DNA from: Plantibacter auratus
GTDB lineage: Bacteria; Actinomycetota; Actinomycetes; Actinomycetales; Microbacteriaceae
Assembly: GCF_050587365.1 (NCBI RefSeq)
Contig: NZ_JBOBFV010000002.1
Location: 62,001 to 126,000, forward strand
DNA length: 64,000 bases
Reading direction: 5' to 3'
Shown: piece after piece, positions 43,808 to 51,510 of the stretch
How positions within the stretch are numbered: position 1 is the stretch's first letter
How the letters are laid out: every line of letters begins with the position of its first letter
Notes under the pieces: model-generated
Database searches by the model: none
The model's input: the letters and a program-made list of their open reading frames with translations, nothing else
Told to the model about the DNA's origin: nothing
Program-made: the position numbers and the translations under genes

Positions 43808-44473
43808 GTGGGGATCCTCCTCTGGCTCTTCGACGCGACGTTCAGGGTCGGCGACCAGGTGGTCCTCTGGCGGGAGGTCGTCGGCAACCTGTTCGGCCTG
43901 GCGAGCGCCCTCGGCGGCATGCGTCGCCGTGCCTGGGCCTGGCCCGTCGGCATCATCGGCAACGCACTCCTCCTGACCGTCTTCCTCGGCGCGGTCTTCC
44001 ACACGCCGAACCCGACCAACCTCCTCGGGCAGGCGGGCCGCCAGCTCATGTTCATCGTCGTGTCGATCTACGGCTGGGTGCAGTGGCGACGGGTCGAGCG
44101 GGTCGAGGCGACGACCGGTCCGGTCGCCGTGATCCGGCCCCGCTGGGCCGGCTGGTGTGTGCGGCTCGTCCTCCTCGGCCTCCTGCTCGGCGGCACGCTG
44201 CTCCTGATCCCCGTGTTCCGGGCACTCGGTTCCTACGAGCCGGTCTGGGCCGACGCGTGGATCTTCATGGGCTCCCTGCTCGCGACCTGGGGGATGGCGA
44301 AACGCTGGGTGGAGTTCTGGCTCATCTGGGTCGCGGTCGACCTCGTCGGCGTCCCGCTCCTGTTCGGCGCCGGGTACTGGGTCTCGGCGTCGATGTACCT
44401 GTTCTACGGGGCGTTCACCCTCGCCGGATTCTTCGTGTGGGCACGGGGCGAGCGCGTCGTCACGGCGCGCTGA
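43808..44473 (+). CDS. pnuC: Nicotinamide mononucleotide/riboside transporter PnuC
   Basis: 221-residue, about 7-helix membrane protein. The PnuC pattern is seen in WREVVGNLFGLASALGGMRR, WAWPVGIIGNALLL, FIVVSIYGWVQWRR and the C-terminal FWLIWVAVDLVGVPLLF. It imports an NAD precursor by facilitated diffusion. The GTG at 43808 fits the family N-terminus. Its last 70 bp overlap the convergent histidine-kinase gene. Confidence 0.87.
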   Translation: MGILLWLFDATFRVGDQVVLWREVVGNLFGLASALGGMRRRAWAWPVGIIGNALLLTVFLGAVFHTPNPTNLLGQAGRQLMFIVVSIYGWVQWRRVERVEATTGPVAVIRPRWAGWCVRLVLLGLLLGGTLLLIPVFRALGSYEPVWADAWIFMGSLLATWGMAKRWVEFWLIWVAVDLVGVPLLFGAGYWVSASMYLFYGAFTLAGFFVWARGERVVTAR

Positions 44474-45738
44474 GCTGACGCCTCGGTGCCGGCGTCCGGG
44501 TCGCTCGGCGGGAACGTGACCGTCACCACCAGCCCGCCCTCCGAGCGCGCGGTGAGCTCGAGCGAAGCCCCGTGCACCTCGGCGATGCTCTCCACGATGG
44601 CGAGTCCGAGCCCACGTGACCGCTCCGGTCCGCGCGCGACCCGGCCGCCGGCGCGATAGAACGGTTCGGTGAGCCTCGCGACCACGTCCGCCGGGATCGA
44701 CTCCCCGGAGTTCTCGACCCGGAGGACCACCGCGCCGCCCGCGGGACCGCCCGACCGGCGCACCGAGACCCGCACGAAGCCGCCGTCGACGTTGTGCCGG
44801 ACGGCGTTCTGCAGGAGGTTGCCGCACAGCTGGTGCAGCATGGCCTCGTCGCCCCAGACCGCGAGGTCCTGCACCTCGGCCGAGCAGTCGAGCCCGCGCG
44901 CTCGAGCCGCGGAGGCGGCGGCGACGCAGGCCTCGGAAGCCAGCTCTCCGAGTGCCACGGTCTCACCCCGCAGCTCCGAGTGCTCGAGGTCGGCGAGGTC
45001 GAGGACGGCCTCGACGGTCTGGATGCTGCGCGTGTTCGTCTCACGGAGCCGGGCGATCAGTCCCCTGACGGTCTCGTCGTCGAGGTCGTCGCTGGTCGCC
45101 GCGACGTCGAGCATCGCCTGGGTCGTCGCGAGCGGGGTCCGCAGCTCGTGCGAGGCGTTCGCCGCGAACCGTTGGTGGGCGCGGAACGACCGGTCGAGCC
45201 GGTCGAGCATGTGGTCGAAGGTGTCGGAGAGGTCGGTGATCTCGTCCCGCGGGCCGGCGAGGGCGACCCGATGGTCGAACGATCCGGTCGCCGCCCGCTG
45301 CGCGGCCACGTTGATCTCGTGCAGCGGACGCAGCAGCCGGCCCGACAGGATCCAGCCGCCCCACGCGCTCGCCGCGGCGAGGATGACGAGCACGATGAGC
45401 GACCAGACGAGGAGGGTGTTCAGGATGTCACTCTGGTCCGAGACGACGAGTGCCGCTGCACCGTTCGCCGAGGTCAGCCCCTCGGCCGGCTGGTAGGTGG
45501 CCGCCCCGGCGACCTCGCTCGGCACGGTCGCCCGCCAACGGGTCGCGCCGTCCATGGCCGCATCGGCCCGCACCGCGGTGATCGCGTACGTCGGGACGTA
45601 CCGCATGAAGGCGTAGATGAGCGCGAGCATGATCGAGCCGGCGACGGTGAACAGCAGCGCGTACGTCAGCGTCAAGCGCATACGCACTGTCAAGCGGTTC
45701 GGGCGGCTGAGCAACCCCGCGGCGTCGGAACGGGGCAT
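44404..45738 (-). CDS. Sensor histidine kinase
   Basis: 444 residues. Two membrane helices (about residues 21-45 and 108-130) flank a short extracytoplasmic loop. HAMP follows, then HisKA with the phospho-His in FAANASHELRTPLATTQ, and HATPase_c (LLQNAVRHN, SRGLGLAIV). The tail of about 30 residues after the ATPase domain is read on the strand opposite the pnuC 3' end. The start overlaps the response-regulator stop as ATGA. The pair is divergent from the lipoprotein/MacB-like operon and probably controls it. Confidence 0.9.
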   Translation of the reverse strand: MPRSDAAGLLSRPNRLTVRMRLTLTYALLFTVAGSIMLALIYAFMRYVPTYAITAVRADAAMDGATRWRATVPSEVAGAATYQPAEGLTSANGAAALVVSDQSDILNTLLVWSLIVLVILAAASAWGGWILSGRLLRPLHEINVAAQRAATGSFDHRVALAGPRDEITDLSDTFDHMLDRLDRSFRAHQRFAANASHELRTPLATTQAMLDVAATSDDLDDETVRGLIARLRETNTRSIQTVEAVLDLADLEHSELRGETVALGELASEACVAAASAARARGLDCSAEVQDLAVWGDEAMLHQLCGNLLQNAVRHNVDGGFVRVSVRRSGGPAGGAVVLRVENSGESIPADVVARLTEPFYRAGGRVARGPERSRGLGLAIVESIAEVHGASLELTARSEGGLVVTVTFPPSDPDAGTEASAQRAVTTRSPRAHTKNPARVNAP

Positions 45739-46400
45739 CAGTCGCCCTCGATCCGATAGCCCGCGCCCGGGACGGTCGTGATCACCCACGGCGAGCCGAG
45801 GCGTCGGCGGAGGTTCGAGATGGTCACCCGGATGGTGTTCGTGAAGGGGTCGACGTTCTCGTCCCAGGCCTTCTCGAGGAGGGTCTCGGCGCTGACGACC
45901 CCGCCGTCGGCGAGCAGCAGCTGCTCGAGGACCGCGAACTCCTTCCGCGAGAGCTTCACGTACACGCCGTCGCGGAAGACCTCTCGACGGAACGGGTCGA
46001 GTCGCACTCCGGCGCGCTCGAGGACCGGAGGGCGCGACTCCGCCGTGCGCCGGGCGAGCGCGCGGAGCCTGGCCACGAGCTCTGGGAACTCGAACGGCTT
46101 CGCGAGGTAGTCGTCTGCTCCGAGCCCCAGTCCCGACACCTTGTCATCGAGACGGCGAGCAGCGGTGAGCATCATGATCCGGACACCGGGGTGCCCGACG
46201 ACGACTTGCCGACAGACGTCGTCACCGTGGGTGCCCGGCAGGTCCCGGTCGAGGAGCAGGACGTCGTAGTCGTTGATCGTGAGCGCCTCAAGGGCTGCGT
46301 CGCCATCGTGGACGAGGTCGGCGGCGATGGCCTCCTGGCGGAGACCGGCTCGGATCGCCTCGGCCAGATAGACCTCGTCCTCGGCAACCAGGACGCGCAT
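45738..46400 (-). CDS. OmpR-family response regulator
   Basis: 220 residues. Receiver domain: VLVAEDEVYLAEA, phospho-acceptor Asp in LLLDRDLPG and Lys in AKPFEF. The C-terminal winged helix ends TNTIRVTISNLRRRLG and TVPGAGYRIEGD. The start at 46400 has GAGAGGAA upstream. The leader just upstream is C-rich on this strand. Confidence 0.92.
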   Translation of the reverse strand: MRVLVAEDEVYLAEAIRAGLRQEAIAADLVHDGDAALEALTINDYDVLLLDRDLPGTHGDDVCRQVVVGHPGVRIMMLTAARRLDDKVSGLGLGADDYLAKPFEFPELVARLRALARRTAESRPPVLERAGVRLDPFRREVFRDGVYVKLSRKEFAVLEQLLLADGGVVSAETLLEKAWDENVDPFTNTIRVTISNLRRRLGSPWVITTVPGAGYRIEGD

Positions 46401-46413
46401 GGGGGTTCCTCTC

Positions 46414-46431
46414 GGGTGGGGTGGGGTGGGG
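46414..46431 (+). promoter_or_regulatory. G-quadruplex-forming run
   Basis: GGGTGGGGTGGGGTGGGG: four G tracts with single-T loops, an ideal G4 pattern on the plus strand, 14 bp upstream of the response-regulator start codon. Confidence 0.6.
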
Positions 46432-46518
46432 TGGTGATGACACGGGGAGCGTACGGAGGCCGGTCGAGCATCCCCCGAATGTCGGTTATCTATGCTCCCG
46501 GGCCGCATGTTCAGAGAA

Positions 46519-46538
46519 CGTCAACGTTTTCCTTGACG
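46519..46538. promoter_or_regulatory. Inverted repeat in the TCS/lipoprotein divergent promoter
   Basis: CGTCAA / TTGACG arms with an 8-nt spacer, in the AT-richer part of the 200-bp divergent region. Could be the response regulator's site; weak evidence. Confidence 0.35.
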
Positions 46539-46600
46539 CCCGGGCAACGCGCCGCCGAGTGGACTGGTCGTCACCAGTCAGCCCACCCAGAGGAGTGCAG

Positions 46601-47131
46601 ATGTCCGACACCGCCACCGCCCGTTTCACCCGCCGCCCGTTCGGCACGCTCGCCGCACTGATCGCCATCCCGATCCTCGTGGGATCGTTGGCCGCGTGCG
46701 CATCGGGCTCACCGGGATCCGAGTCCGGCTCGAAGACGCCGTCCACGGTTCAGAGCTTCGAGGACTGGCAGCTCGCCTTCGCCTCCTGCATGCGCGACGA
46801 GGGCGTGGACATGCCCGACCCCAGCAAGGACGGCTCAGGTGCCGCGATCAGTCTCGGCGACGCGGACCAGGAAGCCTTCACGGCTGCGTCCAAGACGTGC
46901 ACCGACAAGCTCGGGGCCCCGCCCGCACCGTCGGGCGGCGACATGTCCGTCTCGGACCGGTTCGACGAGCAGCTGCAGATGGCCGAGTGCTTCCGTGAGA
47001 ACGGCATCGACGTCCCCGACCCGGTCAAGGGCGAGGCGATGAGCATTCCGAGCGACGTCCCTGAAGACGTACTCGACGCCTGCGGACTCGACCTGAGCAA
47101 CAGCAGTTCACTCGGTTCGACCGGCCGATGA
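46601..47131 (+). CDS. Lipoprotein with duplicated Cys-PDP motif
   Basis: 176 residues. A lipoprotein signal ends in lipobox LAAC (about residues 29-32). The mature part has two copies of one motif: CMRDEGVDMPDP (about residues 60-71) and CFRENGIDVPDP (about 135-146). Each may be followed by another Cys (KTCTDK, DACGLD), suggesting two disulfide-bonded modules. No named family recognised. First gene of a four-gene efflux operon; AGAGGAG precedes the ATG and the stop overlaps the next start. Confidence 0.75.
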   Translation: MSDTATARFTRRPFGTLAALIAIPILVGSLAACASGSPGSESGSKTPSTVQSFEDWQLAFASCMRDEGVDMPDPSKDGSGAAISLGDADQEAFTAASKTCTDKLGAPPAPSGGDMSVSDRFDEQLQMAECFRENGIDVPDPVKGEAMSIPSDVPEDVLDACGLDLSNSSSLGSTGR

Positions 47132-48192
47132 GCGCCCGTCGTCGAATCATCGCAGCCCTTTGCGTCGGCACCGTCCTGATCTCGGGCGGCGCCGTCGCGA
47201 GCATCGCGATGCTCTCCTCCGCCGAGGCGTCCAACCAGGAGGAGCCCTCGAACACCGTTCGAACGGGCACCGCACCGATCACCGCCGGCGACCTCGCCGG
47301 GACGACCCAGGCGACCGGCACCCTCGATTACGCCGATCAGCGGACCATCGGCGGCGGAGCCGGCATCGTCACGGCGGTACCCGCCCCGGGCAGCACCGTG
47401 TCGCTCGGCGGCACCCTCTACGCCGTCGCCAACGTCCCGGTCACGCTCCTCCACGGGCCGTTGCCCGCCTGGCGGGCGTTCGAGTCGGGCATGAGCGACG
47501 GACCGGACGTCCGGCAACTCGAGATGAGCCTCGCGGCGCTCGGCTACTTCGACCGCGAACCGGACGGCGAGTTCGCCGCGTCGACGGCGCGCGCCATCGA
47601 GCGCTGGCAGAAAGCCCTCGGCGTCGAGGAGACCGGACGCCTGGAGCTCGGATCGATCGTCTTCATGCCGGGCGACGTCCGGATCGCATCGGTCGACGCC
47701 GCGGTCGGCACCGCCGCATCCGACAAGGTCGTCACCGTGTCATCCCTGAACAAGCGCATCGACGTCCCGCTGAAGCTCGCGGATCAGCGTCTCGGTGTCG
47801 TCGGGACCAAGGTCGACGTCAACCTCCCCGGCGGACAGCGGACCACCGGCACGGTCACCGACGTCGGCGTCCCGACCGAGTCGGATGCGGACGGACAGAA
47901 GAAGGTCACGATCCCGGTCGGCATCACGCTCGACGATCCGGCGGCCGCAGCCGAGCTGCAGCGCGCGACCGTGACGGTGGGCTTCCCGACGGAACGACGC
48001 GAGAACGTCCTCTCCGTCCCGGTGGAAGCGCTCATCGCGATCGACGACGAGACCTTCGGCGTCGAGGTCGTCGAGGGGAAGGGGAAGCGCCGTCAGGTCC
48101 CGGTCACGACCGGCCTGTTCGCCGATGGTCGCGTCGAGGTCTCGGGTGACGGCATCCGCGAGGGCCTCGACGTCGTGGTGCCGGTCTCATGA
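47128..48192 (+). CDS. Membrane-fusion/adaptor protein with peptidoglycan-binding domain
   Basis: 354 residues. One N-terminal membrane anchor (IIAALCVGTVLISGGAVASI), then a biotinyl-lipoyl-like segment, a PG_binding_1 domain at about residues 125-180 (VRQLEMSLAALGYFDREPDG), and a HlyD-like barrel with GQRTTGTVTDVGVP. It would link the inner-membrane MacB-like pump to the wall. ATGA overlaps with both neighbours. Confidence 0.8.
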   Translation: MSARRRIIAALCVGTVLISGGAVASIAMLSSAEASNQEEPSNTVRTGTAPITAGDLAGTTQATGTLDYADQRTIGGGAGIVTAVPAPGSTVSLGGTLYAVANVPVTLLHGPLPAWRAFESGMSDGPDVRQLEMSLAALGYFDREPDGEFAASTARAIERWQKALGVEETGRLELGSIVFMPGDVRIASVDAAVGTAASDKVVTVSSLNKRIDVPLKLADQRLGVVGTKVDVNLPGGQRTTGTVTDVGVPTESDADGQKKVTIPVGITLDDPAAAAELQRATVTVGFPTERRENVLSVPVEALIAIDDETFGVEVVEGKGKRRQVPVTTGLFADGRVEVSGDGIREGLDVVVPVS

Positions 48193-48920
48193 CCGACGCC
48201 GCGACGACATCGGCAGCGGTACCGCCACCGCCGGCCGGACCGCCGATCATCCACCTCGAGGGGGTCACCCGTGAGTACGGCGAGCCACCCACCCTCGCGC
48301 TCGCGGGCGTCGACCTGACGATCGATGAGGGCGAGTTCGTCGCCATCGTCGGGCCGAGCGGCTCCGGCAAGTCGACGATGCTCAACCTCATCGGGACCCT
48401 CGACCGGCCCACCGGCGGAACCGCCCGCATCGCGGGCTCGGACGTCGGACGTCTCTCCGATGCGAGGCTCTCGGCCCTCCGTGCGTACCGCATCGGCTTC
48501 GTCTTCCAGCAGTTCCACCTGGCCGACGGCTCGACCACGGTCGACAACGTCGCCGACGGCCTCATCTACGCAGGGGTCCCCCGGGCCGAGCGCCGCCGCC
48601 GAGCGGTCGTCGCCCTCGAACGCGTCGGCCTCGGACACCGTCTCGGACACCGCCCGACGCAGCTCTCCGGTGGTGAACGCCAACGTGTCGCGATCGCGCG
48701 CGCCGTGGTCGGTGACCCGCCGCTGCTCCTCGCCGACGAGCCCACCGGCAACCTGGACTCCGTGTCCGGGGCGAGCATCGTCGAACTGCTGCACGAACTC
48801 CACGCAGCGGGCACGACCATCGTCGTGATCACGCACGACGCCGAACTCGCCGCGCGACTCCCCCGCCAGGTGGCGATCCGCGACGGCCGGATCGTGAGCG
48901 ATTCGGGGCTGGCCGCATGA
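48189..48920 (+). CDS. MacB/LolD-like ABC transporter ATP-binding protein
   Basis: 243 residues: Walker A GPSGSGKST, Q-loop FVFQQFHLAD, signature LSGGERQR, Walker B LLLADEPTGNLDSVSG, switch His in VITHDAEL. The DEPTGNLD extension is typical of MacB/LolD/FtsE-type ATPases. Part of the efflux operon. Confidence 0.93.
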   Translation: MTDAATTSAAVPPPPAGPPIIHLEGVTREYGEPPTLALAGVDLTIDEGEFVAIVGPSGSGKSTMLNLIGTLDRPTGGTARIAGSDVGRLSDARLSALRAYRIGFVFQQFHLADGSTTVDNVADGLIYAGVPRAERRRRAVVALERVGLGHRLGHRPTQLSGGERQRVAIARAVVGDPPLLLADEPTGNLDSVSGASIVELLHELHAAGTTIVVITHDAELAARLPRQVAIRDGRIVSDSGLAA

Positions 48921-50128
48921 ACGAGGACCACATGAACGCCGACCACGATCGACGGTCGCGGCTCCTCGGTCGCGACATCCTCCGGCTCGGGACGACGGGT
49001 CTGCGGGCACGGCCGACGCGCGCGGTCCTGTCCGCCCTCGGGATCGCGATCGGCATCGCGGCGATGATCGCGGTCGTCGGCATCTCCTCATCCAGTCAGG
49101 CCAAACTGCAGGCGCAGCTCTCCGCTCTCGGGACGAATCTGCTGACCGTCCAACCGGGCCAGAACCTCTTCGGTGAGGCAGCGACCCTGCCCACGAACAC
49201 CGTCGGCAAGGTGGGACTGGTCGACGGTGTGGAACAAGCCGGCTCCGCCGCAGTGCTGAACGGCGTCCTCGTCTACCGCAGCAGCCTCATCGACCGGGCG
49301 TCGAGTGGGGGCCTCGGCGCAGCGGCGGTGACGGAGAGCCTGTTGGACGTCGTGGGCGGTACCCTCGCCACCGGTGAGTGGCTGAACCGGGCGACGGCGA
49401 GCTACCCCGCGGTCGTCCTGGGGTCGAAAGCCGCGGAACGGCTGGGTATCGCTACGGTCGGCTCGATGATCCAGCTCGGCGACCAGTACTTCACGGTGGT
49501 GGGCATCCTGGATCCGCTCGACCTCGCCCCGGAACTCGACACCACGGTGATGATCGGTGAGACCGTCGCCGCCGAACGCTTCGGGTACGACGGCAAACCG
49601 ACCACGGTCTACGAACGGTCCTCCGACGAACGCGTCGAGGCCGTCCGCGAGCTCCTCCCCCGCACCGTGAACCCTGCTGCACCCGAGGAGGTCGAGGTCT
49701 CAAGGCCGTCGGACGCCCTCGCCGCCAAGCAGGCTGCCGATCAAGCCTTCACCGGTCTCCTCCTCGGACTCGGCTCCGTCGCCCTGCTCGTCGGCGGCAT
49801 CGGGGTGGCGAACACGATGGTCATCTCGGTCCTGGAACGCCGACGCGAGATCGGCCTCCGTCGCGCCCTCGGGGCCACGCGGGGCCACATCCGGTCTCAG
49901 TTCCTCACCGAGGCACTCCTCCTCTCCGCGCTCGGCGGGGTCGCGGGCGCCGCGATCGGTACCGGCGTCACGAGCGTCGTCGCCGCGGTGAACGACTGGC
50001 CGACGGCGGTACCCCCGGAGGTGCTGCTCGCGGGCGTCGGCGCGACCCTGGTGATCGGGGCGATCGCCGGCCTCTACCCGGCGATCCGAGCAGCCAGGAC
50101 GCCACCGACCTCGGCCCTCAGCGGCTGA
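48917..50128 (+). CDS. MacB-like ABC transporter permease (FtsX domain)
   Basis: 403 residues. An N-terminal helix (LSALGIAIGIAAMIAVVGIS), a large extracytoplasmic MacB_PCD region (about residues 60-270) and three C-terminal helices of the FtsX domain with VLERRREIGLRRALGATRGH. Mechanotransmission-type export of a toxic compound, lipid or peptide is expected. Start 48917 overlaps the ATPase stop; ATG 48932 is possible. Confidence 0.9.
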   Translation: MNEDHMNADHDRRSRLLGRDILRLGTTGLRARPTRAVLSALGIAIGIAAMIAVVGISSSSQAKLQAQLSALGTNLLTVQPGQNLFGEAATLPTNTVGKVGLVDGVEQAGSAAVLNGVLVYRSSLIDRASSGGLGAAAVTESLLDVVGGTLATGEWLNRATASYPAVVLGSKAAERLGIATVGSMIQLGDQYFTVVGILDPLDLAPELDTTVMIGETVAAERFGYDGKPTTVYERSSDERVEAVRELLPRTVNPAAPEEVEVSRPSDALAAKQAADQAFTGLLLGLGSVALLVGGIGVANTMVISVLERRREIGLRRALGATRGHIRSQFLTEALLLSALGGVAGAAIGTGVTSVVAAVNDWPTAVPPEVLLAGVGATLVIGAIAGLYPAIRAARTPPTSALSG

Positions 50129-50214
50129 GTCGGGGCCGCCGCCTGACTGCTCCGACGCGGGCCCGCTCCAGGAGACCCTGGATCGGGCCCGCGCGGCCGG
50201 GTAGCGTGCAGCCC

Positions 50215-50670
50215 ATGGACATCAGACTCGAGAACGTCGGGATCGCGGTCCGCGACCTCGAGGCGACGATCGCCTTCTTCACCGACCTCGGCCTCACCGT
50301 ACTCGGCCGCGACACGGTGAGCGGCGAGTGGGCCGACACGGCCGTGGGCCTCGACGGCAATCACGCCAGGATCGCGATGTTGCAGACGCCGGACGGTCAC
50401 GGACGCCTCGAACTCTTCGAGTACCTCCACCCGGACGCGATCGAGACCGAGCCGACACTGCCGAACGAGATCGGCATGCACCGCGTCGCATTCGCCGTCG
50501 ACGACATCGACGAGGCGCTGGCGATCACCGCCAGACACGGCTGCTTCCCGCTCCGTGGCGTGGCGGACTATCAGGGCGTCTACAAGCTCAGCTATGTGCG
50601 CGGGCCGAGCGGCATCATCGTCATGCTGGCCCAGGCGCTGCAGCCGGATCGAGCCGGCGAGTCGGCCTGA
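50215..50670 (+). CDS. VOC-family (glyoxalase/dioxygenase fold) protein
   Basis: 151 residues, two beta-alpha-beta-beta-beta modules: IRLENVGIAVRDLEATIAFF and GMHRVAFAVDDIDEALAI. Possible metal ligands are His in GMHRVAF and Glu residues in RLELFEY. Function unknown. TAGCGT at 50202-50207 lies 7 nt before the ATG, suggesting a leaderless transcript. Confidence 0.82.
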   Translation: MDIRLENVGIAVRDLEATIAFFTDLGLTVLGRDTVSGEWADTAVGLDGNHARIAMLQTPDGHGRLELFEYLHPDAIETEPTLPNEIGMHRVAFAVDDIDEALAITARHGCFPLRGVADYQGVYKLSYVRGPSGIIVMLAQALQPDRAGESA

Positions 50671-50672
50671 GG

Positions 50673-51359
50673 TCAGTCGGCGATCGACTCAGTGAGGGCG
50701 CGGACGATGGCCGGGAGCGTGCGCATCGCGAGCTCGCGCGGTGAGCCCTCATCGCCGTCCGGGTCCATGAGCACGGCCGTCTGGATGGCCGACTCGTAGA
50801 GGGCGACGACGATGTTCGCGATGTCGGGCGTCGGGATCGTGAACCGGACGTGTGCGAGTCCGGCAGCCTGGTCGAGCCACGCGGCGAGCTGTCGGCCAGC
50901 GCTCTCCTGGTGCTGCAGGTAGCGGGCTGCAACGTCGGCGTCGCGCATCGCCAGCATCCGGAACTCCGACTGCACGAGGCACCAGCGGCGGTCGTCCGGC
51001 TGGAGTTCGAGGAAGGCACGGATCAGGGCCTCGAGCGAACCCTCGGTGTAGCGGCCCGCCGCATCGAGGAGCGACGGGCTGACCGCCTGCAGTCCGGCCT
51101 CCAGACGATCGAGTCGGAGCTGGTTCTCGCGTGACTCGAGGGCGAAGAACAGCTCCTCCTTCGAGTCGAAGTTGGAGTAGAAGGCGCCGCGGGTGAAGCC
51201 CGCGCGCTCACTGATCTGCTCGACCGACGCCGCGTGCACGCCGAACTCGGCGAAGACCTCGTAGGCGGCGTCGACGAGTCGCTCGCGCGTCCGCTGCCGA
51301 CGCGCAGACTCGACCGGCGCTTCGTCGCTCGGGGACTCGACCGCTTCGTGCACGCGCAT
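50673..51359 (-). CDS. TetR-family transcriptional regulator
   Basis: 228 residues. N-terminal TetR helix-turn-helix: RERLVDAAYEVFAEFGVHAA, SVEQISERAGFTRGAFYSNF and DSKEELFFAL. The C-terminal ligand domain is not recognisable. It is divergent from the MMPL/YhgE operon, with three operators in the gap, so it most likely represses both itself and the exporter. Confidence 0.92.
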   Translation of the reverse strand: MRVHEAVESPSDEAPVESARRQRTRERLVDAAYEVFAEFGVHAASVEQISERAGFTRGAFYSNFDSKEELFFALESRENQLRLDRLEAGLQAVSPSLLDAAGRYTEGSLEALIRAFLELQPDDRRWCLVQSEFRMLAMRDADVAARYLQHQESAGRQLAAWLDQAAGLAHVRFTIPTPDIANIVVALYESAIQTAVLMDPDGDEGSPRELAMRTLPAIVRALTESIAD

Positions 51360-51396
51360 CCTGACACCTTACTGACAGCTCGACCGACTTCTTGCC

Positions 51397-51446
51397 GATA
51401 CACCACTGTATCCAATACAGTCGTGTATCGGATACACCGCTGTATC
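51397..51446. promoter_or_regulatory. Three phased TetR operators
   Basis: GATACA-CCAC-TGTATC (51397-51412), ATACA-GTCG-TGTAT (51415-51428) and GATACA-CCGC-TGTATC (51431-51446). All have the same dyad and a 4-nt centre; the centres are exactly 17 bp apart. They lie between the TetR gene and the MMPL gene. Confidence 0.85.
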
Positions 51447-51510
51447 GATCCTGTCCGAACATCTCCGTCGGCTCGCCTGCAAGCAGCGCCGACCCCCCTA
51501 GGAGCGACGC

